A DNA stretch of 64,000 bases from contig NZ_CP073747.1 of assembly GCF_024398015.1 (NCBI RefSeq), positions 2,477,001 to 2,541,000 on the forward strand, given 5' to 3'. Numbering within the stretch: position 1 is the stretch's first letter; each line of letters starts with the position of its first letter. Of the stretch, positions 30,656 through 40,418 are shown piece by piece. Position numbers and translations under genes: made by a program. Under the pieces are notes generated by a model. That model saw only the letters and a program-made list of their open reading frames with translations. It was not told the origin of the DNA and did not search any database. This DNA comes from Kordiimonas sp. SCSIO 12610. GTDB taxonomy: Bacteria > Pseudomonadota > Alphaproteobacteria > Sphingomonadales > Kordiimonadaceae.

Positions 30656-30681
30656 GTAGATTTACAATCGTCATTCCATCA

Positions 30682-30707
30682 AAAAAGGAGCCTAATGGCT
30701 CCTTTTT
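30682..30707. terminator. Bidirectional terminator between mlaA and ettA
   Basis: An 11-bp perfect stem (AAAAAGGAGCC / GGCTCCTTTTT) with a TAAT loop lies between the convergent mlaA and ettA genes. Confidence 0.95.
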
Positions 30708-30726
30708 CTTTTTAACACCCGAAGAC

Positions 30727-32397
30727 TTAACGTTCAAACTTACGGAATTTAATCCGATGCGGTTGATCCGCATCTGCACCAAGTCGGCGTTTCTTATCTT
30801 CTTCATAATCAGCATAGTTTCCTTCAAACCACTCCACATGACTGTCCCCTTCGAAGGCAAGGATATGCGTCGCTATGCGGTCAAGGAAGAAGCGATCGTG
30901 GCTGATCACGACAGCGCAGCCTGCAAAGTTTTCTAACGCTTCCTCGAGTGCAGAGAGCGTTTCCACATCAAGGTCGTTGGTTGGTTCGTCAAGCAGAAGA
31001 ACATTGCCGCCTTCTTTCAACATTTTAGCCAGATGCACGCGGTTACGTTCACCGCCTGACAAAAGGCCAACTTTTTTCTGCTGATCAGTTCCTTTAAAGT
31101 TAAAGGCACCAACGTAGGCACGGGTATTCACTTCGCTTTTACCGAAATAGAAAATATCATGGCCGCCAGACACTTCTTCCCAAACATTTTTATTGGGGTC
31201 AAGTGCATCGCGCGACTGGTCTACATATCCAAGCTGGACAGTATCACCAACTTCCATTTCACCAGCATCAGGTGTTTCCTGACCTGTGATCATCTTAAAC
31301 AATGTTGTTTTACCAGCACCGTTCGGCCCGATAACACCAACGATACCACCCGGCGGAAGCGAAAATTCTAGGTTTTCAAAGAGTAACTTATCACCAAACG
31401 CCTTGCTAATACCCCGCGCTTCGATAACCTTACCGCCCAGACGCTCTGGTGGTTGAATTTTAATCTGCGCCGGGCCCGATGCAAACTCCTTACTAGCGTT
31501 AAGAAGCTCGTCATATGCTTTAATACGTGCTTTTGATTTGGCCTGGCGCGCTTTCGGGCTTTGTCTGATCCACTGTAGTTCCGCATCCAACGCCTTCTGA
31601 CGAGACTTTTCAGTACGCTCTTCCTGCGCCATACGCTTGGATTTTGCCTCTAGCCAAGCAGAGTAATTCCCTTCAAATGGGATACCCTGACCACGATCAA
31701 GCTCTAAAACCCAGCCAACAACATTATCGAGGAAATAGCGATCGTGCGTAACCAGGATTACACAGCCTTTATAATTCTGTAGATATCGCTCTAACCATGC
31801 AACTGTTTCGGCATCGAGGTGATTGGTTGGCTCATCGAGAAGTAGCATTTCAGGCTTTTCAAGCAAAAGCTTACAAAGTGCAACACGGCGTTTTTCACCG
31901 CCAGAAAGTTTATCAACTGACCAGTCACCTGGTGGACAACGAAGTGCATCCATAGCAACCTCAGCCTGCCCCTGAAGGTCCCATGCGTCAGCAGCATCAA
32001 TCTGTTCCTGCAATTCACCCATTTTAGTGAGCAAATCCATATTTTCGGGGTCCATGCCGTAATCGCCAGCAACCTGATTAAATTCATCAACAACCGATTG
32101 CATTTTTGCAAGGCCGAGCATGACATTACCCATAACATCCAGGTTTTCATCGAGTTCCGGTTCTTGCGGTAAGTATCCAACACGCACACCGTCAGCAGCC
32201 CACGCTTCACCGCCAAACTCAGGATCATACCCCGCCATGATTTTCATCAAGGTTGATTTACCAGCACCGTTCTGGCCGATAATTGCAATTTTGGCATCTG
32301 GTAAAAAGTTCAGAGAAACGCCGTTTAGAATTTGCTTACCACCCGGATAAGATTTGGTAAGGCGCTGCATCTGATAAACATATTGATAAGCGGCCAT
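30727..32397 (-). CDS. ettA: Energy-dependent translational throttle protein EttA (ABC-F)
   Basis: This ribosome-binding ABC-F ATPase gates the first steps of elongation. The 556-residue protein has two nucleotide-binding domains: Walker A GQNGAGKST and GPNGAGKTT, signatures LSGGEKRRVALCKLL and LSGGERNRVHLAKML, and Walker B LLLDEPTNHLD and LLLDEPTNDLD. I chose the ATG at 32397 because MAAYQYVYQMQRL is the usual EttA N-terminus and gives the family's normal length; the open frame continues 32 codons upstream without support. Confidence 0.96.
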   Translation of the reverse strand: MAAYQYVYQMQRLTKSYPGGKQILNGVSLNFLPDAKIAIIGQNGAGKSTLMKIMAGYDPEFGGEAWAADGVRVGYLPQEPELDENLDVMGNVMLGLAKMQSVVDEFNQVAGDYGMDPENMDLLTKMGELQEQIDAADAWDLQGQAEVAMDALRCPPGDWSVDKLSGGEKRRVALCKLLLEKPEMLLLDEPTNHLDAETVAWLERYLQNYKGCVILVTHDRYFLDNVVGWVLELDRGQGIPFEGNYSAWLEAKSKRMAQEERTEKSRQKALDAELQWIRQSPKARQAKSKARIKAYDELLNASKEFASGPAQIKIQPPERLGGKVIEARGISKAFGDKLLFENLEFSLPPGGIVGVIGPNGAGKTTLFKMITGQETPDAGEMEVGDTVQLGYVDQSRDALDPNKNVWEEVSGGHDIFYFGKSEVNTRAYVGAFNFKGTDQQKKVGLLSGGERNRVHLAKMLKEGGNVLLLDEPTNDLDVETLSALEEALENFAGCAVVISHDRFFLDRIATHILAFEGDSHVEWFEGNYADYEEDKKRRLGADADQPHRIKFRKFER

Positions 32398-32543
32398 CGA
32401 TAGTTTGTCCTTATATAGTCTGTTTTGAAGTGTACGTCGGTGATCCACCGCGAAATTATGCCATGTGTTACAGGAGAAAACAGCATCGAGCAAGCAGAGA
32501 CGTGCAATAGCAGATCATCAATAAAGGAAATTGTTCAATTTAA

Positions 32544-32948
32544 CTATTGATCAGAAAATTTATCAAACTTAGGCAGGCCGTCTTCATCGATATGCAGCCA
32601 TTCAAGTTTGGTTTTAGTGTACACGTGCGTTTCTGGCTTCAGGCTGTCTGCTTCCTTTATAAACCCGATATGCAGGTGGATTTCCTCAGGCCATGCTTCC
32701 CCTTCAAATGCGATCGAGCTTCCGCACTCGTTACAGAAATGCCTTATGGCACCGGGACTTGATTTATGAGTATTGGGAGTATCGCCTGAAAACTTAACTG
32801 CGGCCGCATCAAAACCAGCGTATGTAGCAAATGCAGCACCCGACACACGGCGACAACTTGGGCAATGGCAGTTTCCAACCCACTTAGGCTCTGCAATAAT
32901 TTCAGCGGTAATGGCTCCACAAAGGCAGCTACCTGTATAGTTTGCCAT
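32544..32948 (-). CDS. GFA family zinc-binding protein
   Basis: This 134-residue protein is of the Gfa/CENP-V-type family (glutathione-dependent formaldehyde-activating enzyme fold). Zinc ligands are visible in SCLCGAI, GNCHCPSCRR and HFCNECGSS; PEEIHLHIG is the conserved C-terminal block. No specific substrate can be assigned. It is separated by about 110 bases from the GST gene on the same strand. Confidence 0.9.
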   Translation of the reverse strand: MANYTGSCLCGAITAEIIAEPKWVGNCHCPSCRRVSGAAFATYAGFDAAAVKFSGDTPNTHKSSPGAIRHFCNECGSSIAFEGEAWPEEIHLHIGFIKEADSLKPETHVYTKTKLEWLHIDEDGLPKFDKFSDQ

Positions 32949-33058
32949 TTATTTCCCCCTACTATCACCCCCATGTATTCCACACGATAAATGGAGAGCG
33001 ATCAAAAATGCAAGCCACTGCTCAAAAATGTGATCAAACAGTGGCTTACTATAATTTA

Positions 33059-33718
33059 TTAGCCTGCGTTTGCCTGCATTTTCTTAAGAACAGTCATCAT
33101 GCGCTCATGGCTATTTTTAACTGTGTCCGTATCTTTAATACTATCCCACCAGGCATTGATATTAGCACGGTCGCCAAAACCAGTGTAACCAAACTGGCGT
33201 GCAAACACATCCAATTGGAACACCATTGGGATAAGCGCAGCATCTGCAATTGTCCAATCGTCACCAACAGCACGTGTACCAACCTTGCTCATACATGTGT
33301 TAAGAAGGTCAAGAGCCTTAGGCAAGGCTTCTTTCATTGCGTTTTCGATCGCCTCATCATTTCTTTTCTGGAAAATAAGCGCCATCAAAACTGGCCCAAG
33401 TGCAGGAATGACATACATGTCGTAAATACGTGCAAGTAATTTTGCGTTCGCAGCCGCATCACTATCTTCAGGCAACAAATCAGGACCATCTAGAACACCG
33501 TCCACATATTCGAGGATAACCTGCCCTTCGATTAATACATCACCGCTATCGGTAACAAAATATGGAATTTTTCCCGTTGGGCTTGCAGCCATGATTTCTG
33601 GCGTACCAAACGCATGCGGCAAGCCGCCAAATTCAACTTTGTCACTTGCGCCCTTAAGCTCAAGACCAATAACAACACGCTCATAAAAGGGGGATAGGTT
33701 TAAACCGAAGAGCTGCAT
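33059..33718 (-). CDS. Glutathione S-transferase family protein
   Basis: This 219-residue protein has a thioredoxin-like N-terminal domain (MQLFGLNLSPFYERVVIGLELKG split over residues 1-23, and GKIPYFVTDSGDVLIEGQVILEY with the cis-Pro and the ES/EG glutathione contact) and an all-helical C-terminal domain (VGDDWTIADAALIPMVF). The Ser in LSPFYERV is the candidate catalytic residue. It is the last gene of a four-gene run with a LysE exporter, a hydrolase and an NSS transporter. Confidence 0.9.
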   Translation of the reverse strand: MQLFGLNLSPFYERVVIGLELKGASDKVEFGGLPHAFGTPEIMAASPTGKIPYFVTDSGDVLIEGQVILEYVDGVLDGPDLLPEDSDAAANAKLLARIYDMYVIPALGPVLMALIFQKRNDEAIENAMKEALPKALDLLNTCMSKVGTRAVGDDWTIADAALIPMVFQLDVFARQFGYTGFGDRANINAWWDSIKDTDTVKNSHERMMTVLKKMQANAG

Positions 33719-33751
33719 GAAATGCCTCCAAAATAATGATAATAATATTCC

Positions 33752-34393
33752 TCACCCCTGCAAAAGATGCACTGCAAGTGTGATGGATATAGCCAACATA
33801 ATGATTGCAATTAAACTATCAAGTATCTGCCAGGTAACTTTTTTGGCAAATAGAGGCGCCATTTTTTTCGCCCCCATAGCAAGCCCATAAAACCAGATTG
33901 CTGATGCCGCTACGGCACCAAGAAGAAACGAAATTTTCCCGCCGCCAAATGGGTATTTACTGCTAACACCGCCCAGCAATGCCATTGTATCCACATAGGC
34001 CCATGGATTTAACCACGCAAATGCGAGAGCATGCAAAATAGCAACCTTCACAGTCTGTCCGGCTGCATTGCCTGCTGCCTCATCCATCATATTCTGGTCA
34101 ACCACCTCTGGGCTCAGCGCGCGCCTCACACTCATCAATGCAAACCAAACTAAAAACAGGACACCGCCCCACCCTAAAATTGTTGAAAACAAAGGAAATT
34201 TCTGAAGCGTTATGCCAACACCCAAAACCCCTAAACAAATCATGATTGTGTCTGAAAGAAAGGTTGTTGTCGTAACCGCAAAGACATGGCGATGCCTCAG
34301 CCCTTGCCTGAGGACATACGCATTTTGTGGCCCAATCGCCGTCAGAAGCCCTAGCGAAATGATAAAGGCCTCAAAAAATATCGAAGCTGACAT
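33752..34393 (-). CDS. LysE/ArgO family amino acid exporter
   Basis: This 213-residue inner membrane protein has about six hydrophobic helices and the LysE/ArgO N-terminal signature AIGPQNAYVLRQGLRHRH. FAWLNPWAYVDT in the middle is also typical. It would export a basic amino acid or related compound. Its ATG overlaps the hydrolase stop by one base (TAATG), so the two are coupled. Confidence 0.92.
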   Translation of the reverse strand: MSASIFFEAFIISLGLLTAIGPQNAYVLRQGLRHRHVFAVTTTTFLSDTIMICLGVLGVGITLQKFPLFSTILGWGGVLFLVWFALMSVRRALSPEVVDQNMMDEAAGNAAGQTVKVAILHALAFAWLNPWAYVDTMALLGGVSSKYPFGGGKISFLLGAVAASAIWFYGLAMGAKKMAPLFAKKVTWQILDSLIAIIMLAISITLAVHLLQG

Positions 34394-35388
34394 TATTTAA
34401 AATGCTCTTCTAACCACTCTATAATTGCACCGTTTACAGCATCGGGCATTTGTTGTTGGCTCCAATGGCCGCAATTTTCAAGATGCACCATTGTTAGCGG
34501 GGTCACGCGTTCTTCCATTCCTTTTGCTAAATAAGGGGGGCAAGCGCGGTCCATATCCGCTGTGATCATGAGACTTGGTTTTTCAATAACAGGTAAAACA
34601 CCATCTATTAAGTGTTTCTTTTCTGCGAGCCAATTATTCCCCATGTTTCGGTACCAATGTAAGGGGGCTGTGTAACCACCAGCCTCAAAGGCATCAATAT
34701 AAATTTGCATTTCATCTTCACCCAGCAATAGATTACCGCCCCAGTGCTCTTCGCCTTTTTGAAGCATACCAAGCATATCGAGGCTTTCTGTTTGCTTCGA
34801 TGGTTTACGGTCGGCATCGCGCTTGCCACCAGGTGCACGCATGAAGAAACGCACAGTTTCCCTAACATCAGCCTCTAATATCGGTTCGCAAGCCCCTTCC
34901 TCCTGAAAGCGAACAATATACATGTCAGGGCCAAATTTACCCCGAAACAGTTTGATCGGATCATCGCGGTAATGAGCGACATGAGCGACATTTAATCCCC
35001 CGAGGCCGAGGATTCGGTCATTTATGTAGAGCGGAAGCGACCATAATATAATCGCACCCCAGTCATGGCCAACGAACACAACCTGCTCAATCCCATAATG
35101 ATCCAATAGTCCTTCCAGGTCACCTATAAGATGTGCCATTGTATAATTCTCAACACCTTCAGGCTTATCCGACCTACCATATCCTCGTTGATCAGGTGCA
35201 AAAACCGGATACCCAGCATCGCCTAACGCTTCCATCTGTGCGCGCCAGCTGTAAGCAATTTCAGGAAAACCATGAAGAAAAAAAATCGCTGGCTTATCCG
35301 TCGCTTTATGATCCGGTCCGTGCCGATATACCGCAAGTTCAACACCGTTAGTTTCCACAAAATCAGGGGATTGATAGATTGGATGCAT
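34393..35388 (-). CDS. Alpha/beta hydrolase, soluble epoxide hydrolase-like
   Basis: This 331-residue hydrolase has the oxyanion HGFPEIAYSWRAQ motif, the nucleophile elbow GHDWGA with Asp, and the late NCGHWSQQQMP His, the catalytic set of epoxide hydrolases and haloalkane dehalogenases. HGFPE favours an epoxide hydrolase. A lid region with RFFMRAPGGKRDAD lies in the middle. The substrate is unknown. It starts six bases after the NSS transporter stop. Confidence 0.9.
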   Translation of the reverse strand: MHPIYQSPDFVETNGVELAVYRHGPDHKATDKPAIFFLHGFPEIAYSWRAQMEALGDAGYPVFAPDQRGYGRSDKPEGVENYTMAHLIGDLEGLLDHYGIEQVVFVGHDWGAIILWSLPLYINDRILGLGGLNVAHVAHYRDDPIKLFRGKFGPDMYIVRFQEEGACEPILEADVRETVRFFMRAPGGKRDADRKPSKQTESLDMLGMLQKGEEHWGGNLLLGEDEMQIYIDAFEAGGYTAPLHWYRNMGNNWLAEKKHLIDGVLPVIEKPSLMITADMDRACPPYLAKGMEERVTPLTMVHLENCGHWSQQQMPDAVNGAIIEWLEEHFK

Positions 35389-35394
35389 CAGGAT

Positions 35395-36768
35395 TTACCC
35401 TCCAAAAACTGCATTAATAAATAAGGCCGTTATGGCCATTGGCACGATAAACCGCAGGCAGAAATACCATACTTGAAATAATTTGGTTTCCTGCATGGGC
35501 AAGGCCGCCATTATTCTCTCTTTCTTGATACGCCAACCAACAATAATGGCACATGCAACACCAACAAGTGGAAGTAGGATATTACTAACCCCTTCTCGTA
35601 TCAGGCTAAATGCAGTTAACCCATCAAAGCCAAGGAAGGCCAAGGGGTAAAATTCCGACCATTCGTTGAATGAAAGAACCGTCAGAAAGCTTAAGAAAAA
35701 CGCAATTATCGACATAACCCAAGCCGCATGAGCACGCTTCCAGCCTGCTTCCTCAAGCCTCGCAACAGTTGGCGATAATAAGGATATGGAGGACGTAATC
35801 GCGGCGAAAGCCAGCAGCACAAAAAACAATACAGAAATAATGCCGCCGCCAGTAATTTTTGCAAAAACAATTGGCAAAGTAATAAAAATCAATCCGGGTC
35901 CCGCTGCGGCATCAACCCCTTCACCAAATACAAGCGGAAATATTGCCAGGCCGGCCAATATAGCAACCCCCAGGTCCATCAACACTATCCAGGTAACAGC
36001 TTTCGGAAGGTTAACATTATTCCCCATATAGGCGCCGTACATCATGATACCGCCTACCCCAACAGAAATCGTAAAGAAGGCCTGCCCCACGGCTTCCAAG
36101 AAAACACCAGGCGTTAAAACCAAATGATCGAAACCAAACAGAAAATTTAATGCCGCTGGCATATCACCGTATATAGACGAATAAACAACAATGATAACAA
36201 GCAAGACGAACAGCACTGGTGTTAGCCATTTACCAGCGAGCTCAATACCTTTTGTAACATCTGCGGAGACAATAAGCGCTGTTAAGCCAACAAACACTGC
36301 AGACCAAAAGGCCATTAAAACAATATCTGATTTATAACCAGCATCAAATGCGATTATCTCTTCGGATGTCCAACCATGGAAACTCTCTACCATTGCTTCA
36401 AAACCGTAAAAAAGCGCTTGCCCCGCGATTACAGAATAGAAGCTCAAAATTAAGATGCTTCCAACAAGGCCGGCCCACATAATAACAGACCATGGCTCCG
36501 GCCTTCTGGCCTCTAGCTGAAGTTTTCTCATCGCGGTTGGCGGGCTTGCACGCCCCATACGTCCAAGCAAAAGTTCAGCCATCAATACAGGCGTTGCAAC
36601 GAACGTAAGCGCAAGCAGATAAATCAACATAAAACCGCCGCCGCCATTTTTGCCTGCAACATATGGGAAACCCCATACATTCCCTAGCCCCACAGCAGCA
36701 CCAGCCGTAACAAGGATAAACGCTATCCTCGAGGTAAAATTCGGTAACTCTTTTGACGTTCCAGCCAT
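35395..36768 (-). CDS. Sodium-dependent transporter, neurotransmitter:sodium symporter family
   Basis: This is a LeuT-fold Na+-coupled transporter of 457 residues with about eleven to twelve hydrophobic helices. The family signature is clear: FILVTAGAAVGLGNVWGFPYVAGKNGGGGF in helix 1 (residues about 16-45), and AFFTISVGVGGIMMYGAYMG in helix 6. The ATG at 36768 is chosen over a TTG at 36786. Substrates are usually amino acids. It leads an operon with a hydrolase, an amino acid exporter and a GST. Confidence 0.94.
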   Translation of the reverse strand: MAGTSKELPNFTSRIAFILVTAGAAVGLGNVWGFPYVAGKNGGGGFMLIYLLALTFVATPVLMAELLLGRMGRASPPTAMRKLQLEARRPEPWSVIMWAGLVGSILILSFYSVIAGQALFYGFEAMVESFHGWTSEEIIAFDAGYKSDIVLMAFWSAVFVGLTALIVSADVTKGIELAGKWLTPVLFVLLVIIVVYSSIYGDMPAALNFLFGFDHLVLTPGVFLEAVGQAFFTISVGVGGIMMYGAYMGNNVNLPKAVTWIVLMDLGVAILAGLAIFPLVFGEGVDAAAGPGLIFITLPIVFAKITGGGIISVLFFVLLAFAAITSSISLLSPTVARLEEAGWKRAHAAWVMSIIAFFLSFLTVLSFNEWSEFYPLAFLGFDGLTAFSLIREGVSNILLPLVGVACAIIVGWRIKKERIMAALPMQETKLFQVWYFCLRFIVPMAITALFINAVFGG

Positions 36769-36926
36769 TCCCTTTTCTTCCCACAAAGCCCCAAGCCTGA
36801 ACTAACACCGCATAATATCGCTATAAGTGTAGTTTCCCCTTGCTTTATTAAGGTTCAATCCTCAAAATCCAACATATGGGATTTGGGTCTACTTCTTATT
36901 CTTAGGGGTATCATAACGGGGTTGAT

Positions 36927-38567
36927 ATGAAAATATATAGAAAATGGGTTTCATTAATTGCGCTTACTTCCGCGCTTGCAACAACAACACTTGCACAAGA
37001 CAAAGATATATTGCCAGGCGATGAAGGCGCAGCTCGCATCGCAGAGATGGGCCTGAAATTACCACAAGAAGCGAGCCCCCGTGAAAGTCGCATCAGTCAA
37101 GGCCCCTTCAAGCGTCTCGTGATCAGGGGGGCAAATCTGATTGACGGCACGGGGGCACCGCCAATTGGGCCTGTCGATATTGTCGTTGAAGATAACAAGA
37201 TCACGTCGATTAATGTGGTGGGAAGCCCCGGTGTTCCGATTAATGAGAATGCACGCCCCCAAAAGGGCGACCATGAAATTGATGCGCACGGCGCCTACAT
37301 CCTGCCCGGTTTTATCGATGCCCATAGCCATATCGGTAACGCGCTTTGGGGACTAACGGGCGACATGCCATCAATGGATTATATTTTCAAACTTTGGATG
37401 GGTCACGGAATTACCACAAGCCGCGAGGTGGCCTGCGGTATGGGTGCTGATTTCACCCTCCGTCAAAAACGCAGGTCAGCAAGGAATGAGATCACAGCAC
37501 CAAGGCTAATGGTACACTGTGGGTTCCCAACAAATTTCGCAACTGGCAAGCAAGCGCGCGATTGGGTAAAGGGACTTAAGAAGCGCGGTGCTGACGGGAT
37601 CAAATTCTTTGGCGGCAATCCAAAGGTTCTGGAAGCAGCCTTTGATGAAGCCAAAAAACAGGAATTGCGTACGGCCTTTCACCACGCACAACTATCCGTA
37701 TCCCGTGTGAATGTGCTAACCAGCGCACGCTGGGGCCTGAATTCTATGGAACATTGGTACGGATTGCCCGAAGCCTTGTTTGATGACCGAACAGTGCAGG
37801 ATTATCCGCTCGATTATAATTATGCGAATGAACAAGACCGTTTCGGCGAAGCGGGCCGCCTGTGGCGCCAAGCCGCAAAGCCCGGCAGCGATAAATGGAA
37901 CGAGGTGATGGATGAGCTCTTGAGCCTTGATTTCACCCTCGATCCGACCTTCACAATTTATGAGGCCAACCGCGACGTCATGCGGGCAAGAAACGCGGAT
38001 TGGCACAATGAATACACGCTGCCGTCTGTGTGGGAATTTTTCCAGCCCAACCGTGTCCTTCATGGCTCCTACCATTTCGACTGGACAACCAAGGACGAAA
38101 TCGATTGGAAAAATAATTTCGAAATGTGGATGACCTTCGTAAACGATTATAAAAATCGGGGTGGCCGCGTTACCGCAGGGTCCGATTCAGGCTTTATCTT
38201 CAAGCTGTTTGGTTTTGACTATATCCGTGAACTGGAACTGTTACAGGAAGCAGGTTTTCATCCACTTGAGGTTATGAAATCCGCTACACTCAACGGCGCT
38301 GAACTGATTGGACGGGATAACGAGCTAGGTAGCATCGAGGTTGGCAAACTCGCCGACATGGTGATTGTTTACGAGAACCCTATCAATAACCTGAAGGTGC
38401 TTTATGGCACTGGCCACATGCGTCTAAACGACAAAACCAATGAGGTTGAACGTGTAGGCGGCATCAAATGGACCATCAAGGATGGGATCGTTTATGACGC
38501 CGAGGCCCTACGCGCCGATGTTCGTAAAATGGTCAGCGACGCGAAGGCTGCGGAAAATACTGAATAG
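36927..38567 (+). CDS. Exported metal-dependent amidohydrolase
   Basis: This is an amidohydrolase-superfamily enzyme of 546 residues. An N-terminal signal peptide ends near TLAQ (residues 22-25). GFIDAHSHIGNALWG carries the HxH metal pair; KFFGG holds the bridging-lysine candidate; AFHHAQLS and MEHWYG carry further metal histidines, and TAGSDSGFIF the final Asp. The C-terminus LGSIEVGKLADMVIVYENP is typical of imidazolonepropionase/prolidase-like members. The substrate is unknown. The gene is G+C-richer than its neighbours. Confidence 0.9.
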   Translation: MKIYRKWVSLIALTSALATTTLAQDKDILPGDEGAARIAEMGLKLPQEASPRESRISQGPFKRLVIRGANLIDGTGAPPIGPVDIVVEDNKITSINVVGSPGVPINENARPQKGDHEIDAHGAYILPGFIDAHSHIGNALWGLTGDMPSMDYIFKLWMGHGITTSREVACGMGADFTLRQKRRSARNEITAPRLMVHCGFPTNFATGKQARDWVKGLKKRGADGIKFFGGNPKVLEAAFDEAKKQELRTAFHHAQLSVSRVNVLTSARWGLNSMEHWYGLPEALFDDRTVQDYPLDYNYANEQDRFGEAGRLWRQAAKPGSDKWNEVMDELLSLDFTLDPTFTIYEANRDVMRARNADWHNEYTLPSVWEFFQPNRVLHGSYHFDWTTKDEIDWKNNFEMWMTFVNDYKNRGGRVTAGSDSGFIFKLFGFDYIRELELLQEAGFHPLEVMKSATLNGAELIGRDNELGSIEVGKLADMVIVYENPINNLKVLYGTGHMRLNDKTNEVERVGGIKWTIKDGIVYDAEALRADVRKMVSDAKAAENTE

Positions 38568-38568
38568 C

Positions 38569-39111
38569 ATGAAACACTATATCGCTCTTTTTCGTGGCAT
38601 TAATGTTGGCGGTAAAAATTTGCTGCCAATGAAGGACCTTAAGGCAATAATGGATAGCGCTGGATGCAGGGATATTCAAACCTACATCCAAAGCGGGAAT
38701 GCTGTTTTTGGCTGGGAAGGTGATAGTGTTGATACACTAAAAACCGAGCTTCAAGACAGAATTGAAGCTGAGAAAGGGTTTCGACCTACTATCCATATAT
38801 TGAGCGCAGAAGCCTATTTAGAAATTATTGCCGAAAACCCATATGACGAATTAGATGTTGATCCGAAAACAGTTCACATCAATTTTCTAATAACTCCAGC
38901 AACAAATGCTGACATGGATGGCATAAAGACCCTGTGCGCACCTTCGGAACACTTCACCCTAACGAATAGAGCCTTTTTTCTTCATGCACCAGACGGTATC
39001 GGGCGGTCCAAACTCGCCGCCAAGCTTGAAAGCCTCTTGGGCGTTGAAGCCACCGGCAGGAATTTACGAACGGTCAATATGCTAAAAGATATGCTGGCTA
39101 AAACACCATGA
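38569..39111 (+). CDS. DUF1697 domain-containing protein
   Basis: This 180-residue protein matches DUF1697: YIALFRGINVGGKNLLPMKDL at its start (residues 4-24), TYIQSGNAVF, and a C-terminal GRNLRTVNMLKDML block. The function is unknown. I chose the ATG at 38569, one base after the amidohydrolase stop, over an upstream in-frame extension into that gene. Its stop overlaps the next gene's start. Confidence 0.9.
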   Translation: MKHYIALFRGINVGGKNLLPMKDLKAIMDSAGCRDIQTYIQSGNAVFGWEGDSVDTLKTELQDRIEAEKGFRPTIHILSAEAYLEIIAENPYDELDVDPKTVHINFLITPATNADMDGIKTLCAPSEHFTLTNRAFFLHAPDGIGRSKLAAKLESLLGVEATGRNLRTVNMLKDMLAKTP

Positions 39112-39914
39112 AAGTTGGGCAACATATACGGAATAGCATAATTTCTATTTCGCTGGTTTTGTCTTTGAACGATATCGTTATTCCCACCAAAGCTGAAGAG
39201 CCATTCCACCAACAATCTAAGGCAATTGCACATTTCGATGAGAACCGTATCACGGTAAATGCGCGCGAATACCCATTTTCCGCGATTGGCCGTTTGAACG
39301 GCGCAGGGATCGATAGGCGCAGCCACTGCACCGCAACCCTGATAACACCAAAGCATATTTTAACAGCGGCCCACTGCCTGTATTTCAAGGCGCGTAAACG
39401 CTGGTTCTTACCGAACGAACTTCATTTCCTGGCAGGCTATGACCGCGGTGATTTTATCGCACATGGCAGGATAGCCAGCATCCGCGCCAAAGGTTGCTAT
39501 GATCCAAACCAGCCCCTTAATGATAGAAATATTGAAGGGGACTGGGCCATTCTGACCCTCACACAAAACCTAAGTATAAAACCCTTGCCGTTGATAGGGA
39601 TACCCAAATCCAAAACTGATAAGCGTTTCCTACAATCTGGCTATCACAAGCAGCGCCAGCATGTGCAAACCTCTAATCCCACATGCAGGATCGAGCACGA
39701 AATTGGGGCATTGCTGTTCCATGATTGTATGCTCGCGCCCGGTGATTCCGGCAGCCCTATTCTTTATGAGGCAGATGGCAACTATTCTGTGGTGGCTTTG
39801 AATAGCGCCGCTATTCAACATAAAAAAGGGAAAGGCAAAGGCCTCGCCCTTTCAGCGCATTTATTCAAGGATTACCTTGAAGATCATCCGATCCCTAAAG
39901 ATACCGTTCAATAA
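39108..39914 (+). CDS. Trypsin-like serine protease (S1 family), secreted
   Basis: This 268-residue protein has an N-terminal signal (about residues 8-29) and a chymotrypsin-fold domain. The catalytic triad is visible: H89 in LTAAHC, D145 in GDWAIL and S214 in GDSGSP. Cysteines near 74 and 90 fit a disulfide around the histidine. It lacks a PDZ domain, so it is not a DegP-type protease. The start overlaps the DUF1697 stop by four bases, and the 3' end overlaps the convergent gpx gene by 20 bases. Confidence 0.9.
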   Translation: MKVGQHIRNSIISISLVLSLNDIVIPTKAEEPFHQQSKAIAHFDENRITVNAREYPFSAIGRLNGAGIDRRSHCTATLITPKHILTAAHCLYFKARKRWFLPNELHFLAGYDRGDFIAHGRIASIRAKGCYDPNQPLNDRNIEGDWAILTLTQNLSIKPLPLIGIPKSKTDKRFLQSGYHKQRQHVQTSNPTCRIEHEIGALLFHDCMLAPGDSGSPILYEADGNYSVVALNSAAIQHKKGKGKGLALSAHLFKDYLEDHPIPKDTVQ

Positions 39915-40374
39915 TACCGCGGATACTGGATGGTTTATCATTGGGGGCAAAGCGCTTAACCACCTTACCATCGCGGTCCACAAGGAATTTGGTGAAATTC
40001 CATTTGATGCCTTTGGTGCCCATTACACCCGGTTTTTCCTTCTTGAGATGAGTGTATAACGGCGCTTCAGCATCACCGTTCACATCAATTTTTGCGAACA
40101 TGGGGAAGCTGACACCGTAGTTAATCTGGCAAAACTCACCGATCTCGTCATTTGTACCCGGGTCTTGCTTACCGAACTGATTGCAAGGGAACCCCAAAAT
40201 CTCAAGGCCCTTTTCCTTCAGGTCACCATAAAGTTTCTCAAGCCCTTCAAACTGCGGTGTAAACCCGCATTTTGACGCCGTGTTTACGATCAAGAGGACC
40301 TTGCCTTTATAATCATCAAGGCTTTGCTTGTTACCGTTCAAGCGTTCACATTCAAAATCATAAACCGACGTCAT
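39895..40374 (-). CDS. Glutathione peroxidase (thiol type)
   Basis: This 159-residue peroxidase has the peroxidatic Cys in [11 protein letters not shown] (about residue 37), the [14 protein letters not shown] motif with the catalytic Gln, and [11 protein letters not shown] with the Trp and Asn. A Cys replaces Sec; such bacterial enzymes often use thioredoxin. It is preceded by the DUF6768 gene on the same strand, with a strong hairpin in between. Confidence 0.94.
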   Translation of the reverse strand: MTSVYDFECERLNGNKQSLDDYKGKVLLIVNTASKCGFTPQFEGLEKLYGDLKEKGLEILGFPCNQFGKQDPGTNDEIGEFCQINYGVSFPMFAKIDVNGDAEAPLYTHLKKEKPGVMGTKGIKWNFTKFLVDRDGKVVKRFAPNDKPSSIRGIIERYL

Positions 40375-40383
40375 TTTTCATCC

Positions 40384-40418
40384 AATGCCTAATTAATATA
40401 AGTGATTAATTAGGCATT
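40384..40418 (-). terminator. Long perfect hairpin at the 3' end of the DUF6768 gene
   Basis: Two perfect 14-base arms (AATGCCTAATTAAT / ATTAATTAGGCATT) are separated by 7 bases. One arm contains the stop codon of the upstream gene. It has no strong U-tract beyond a short T/A end. It may terminate the sigma factor transcript, or protect or process the RNA before gpx. Confidence 0.6.
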
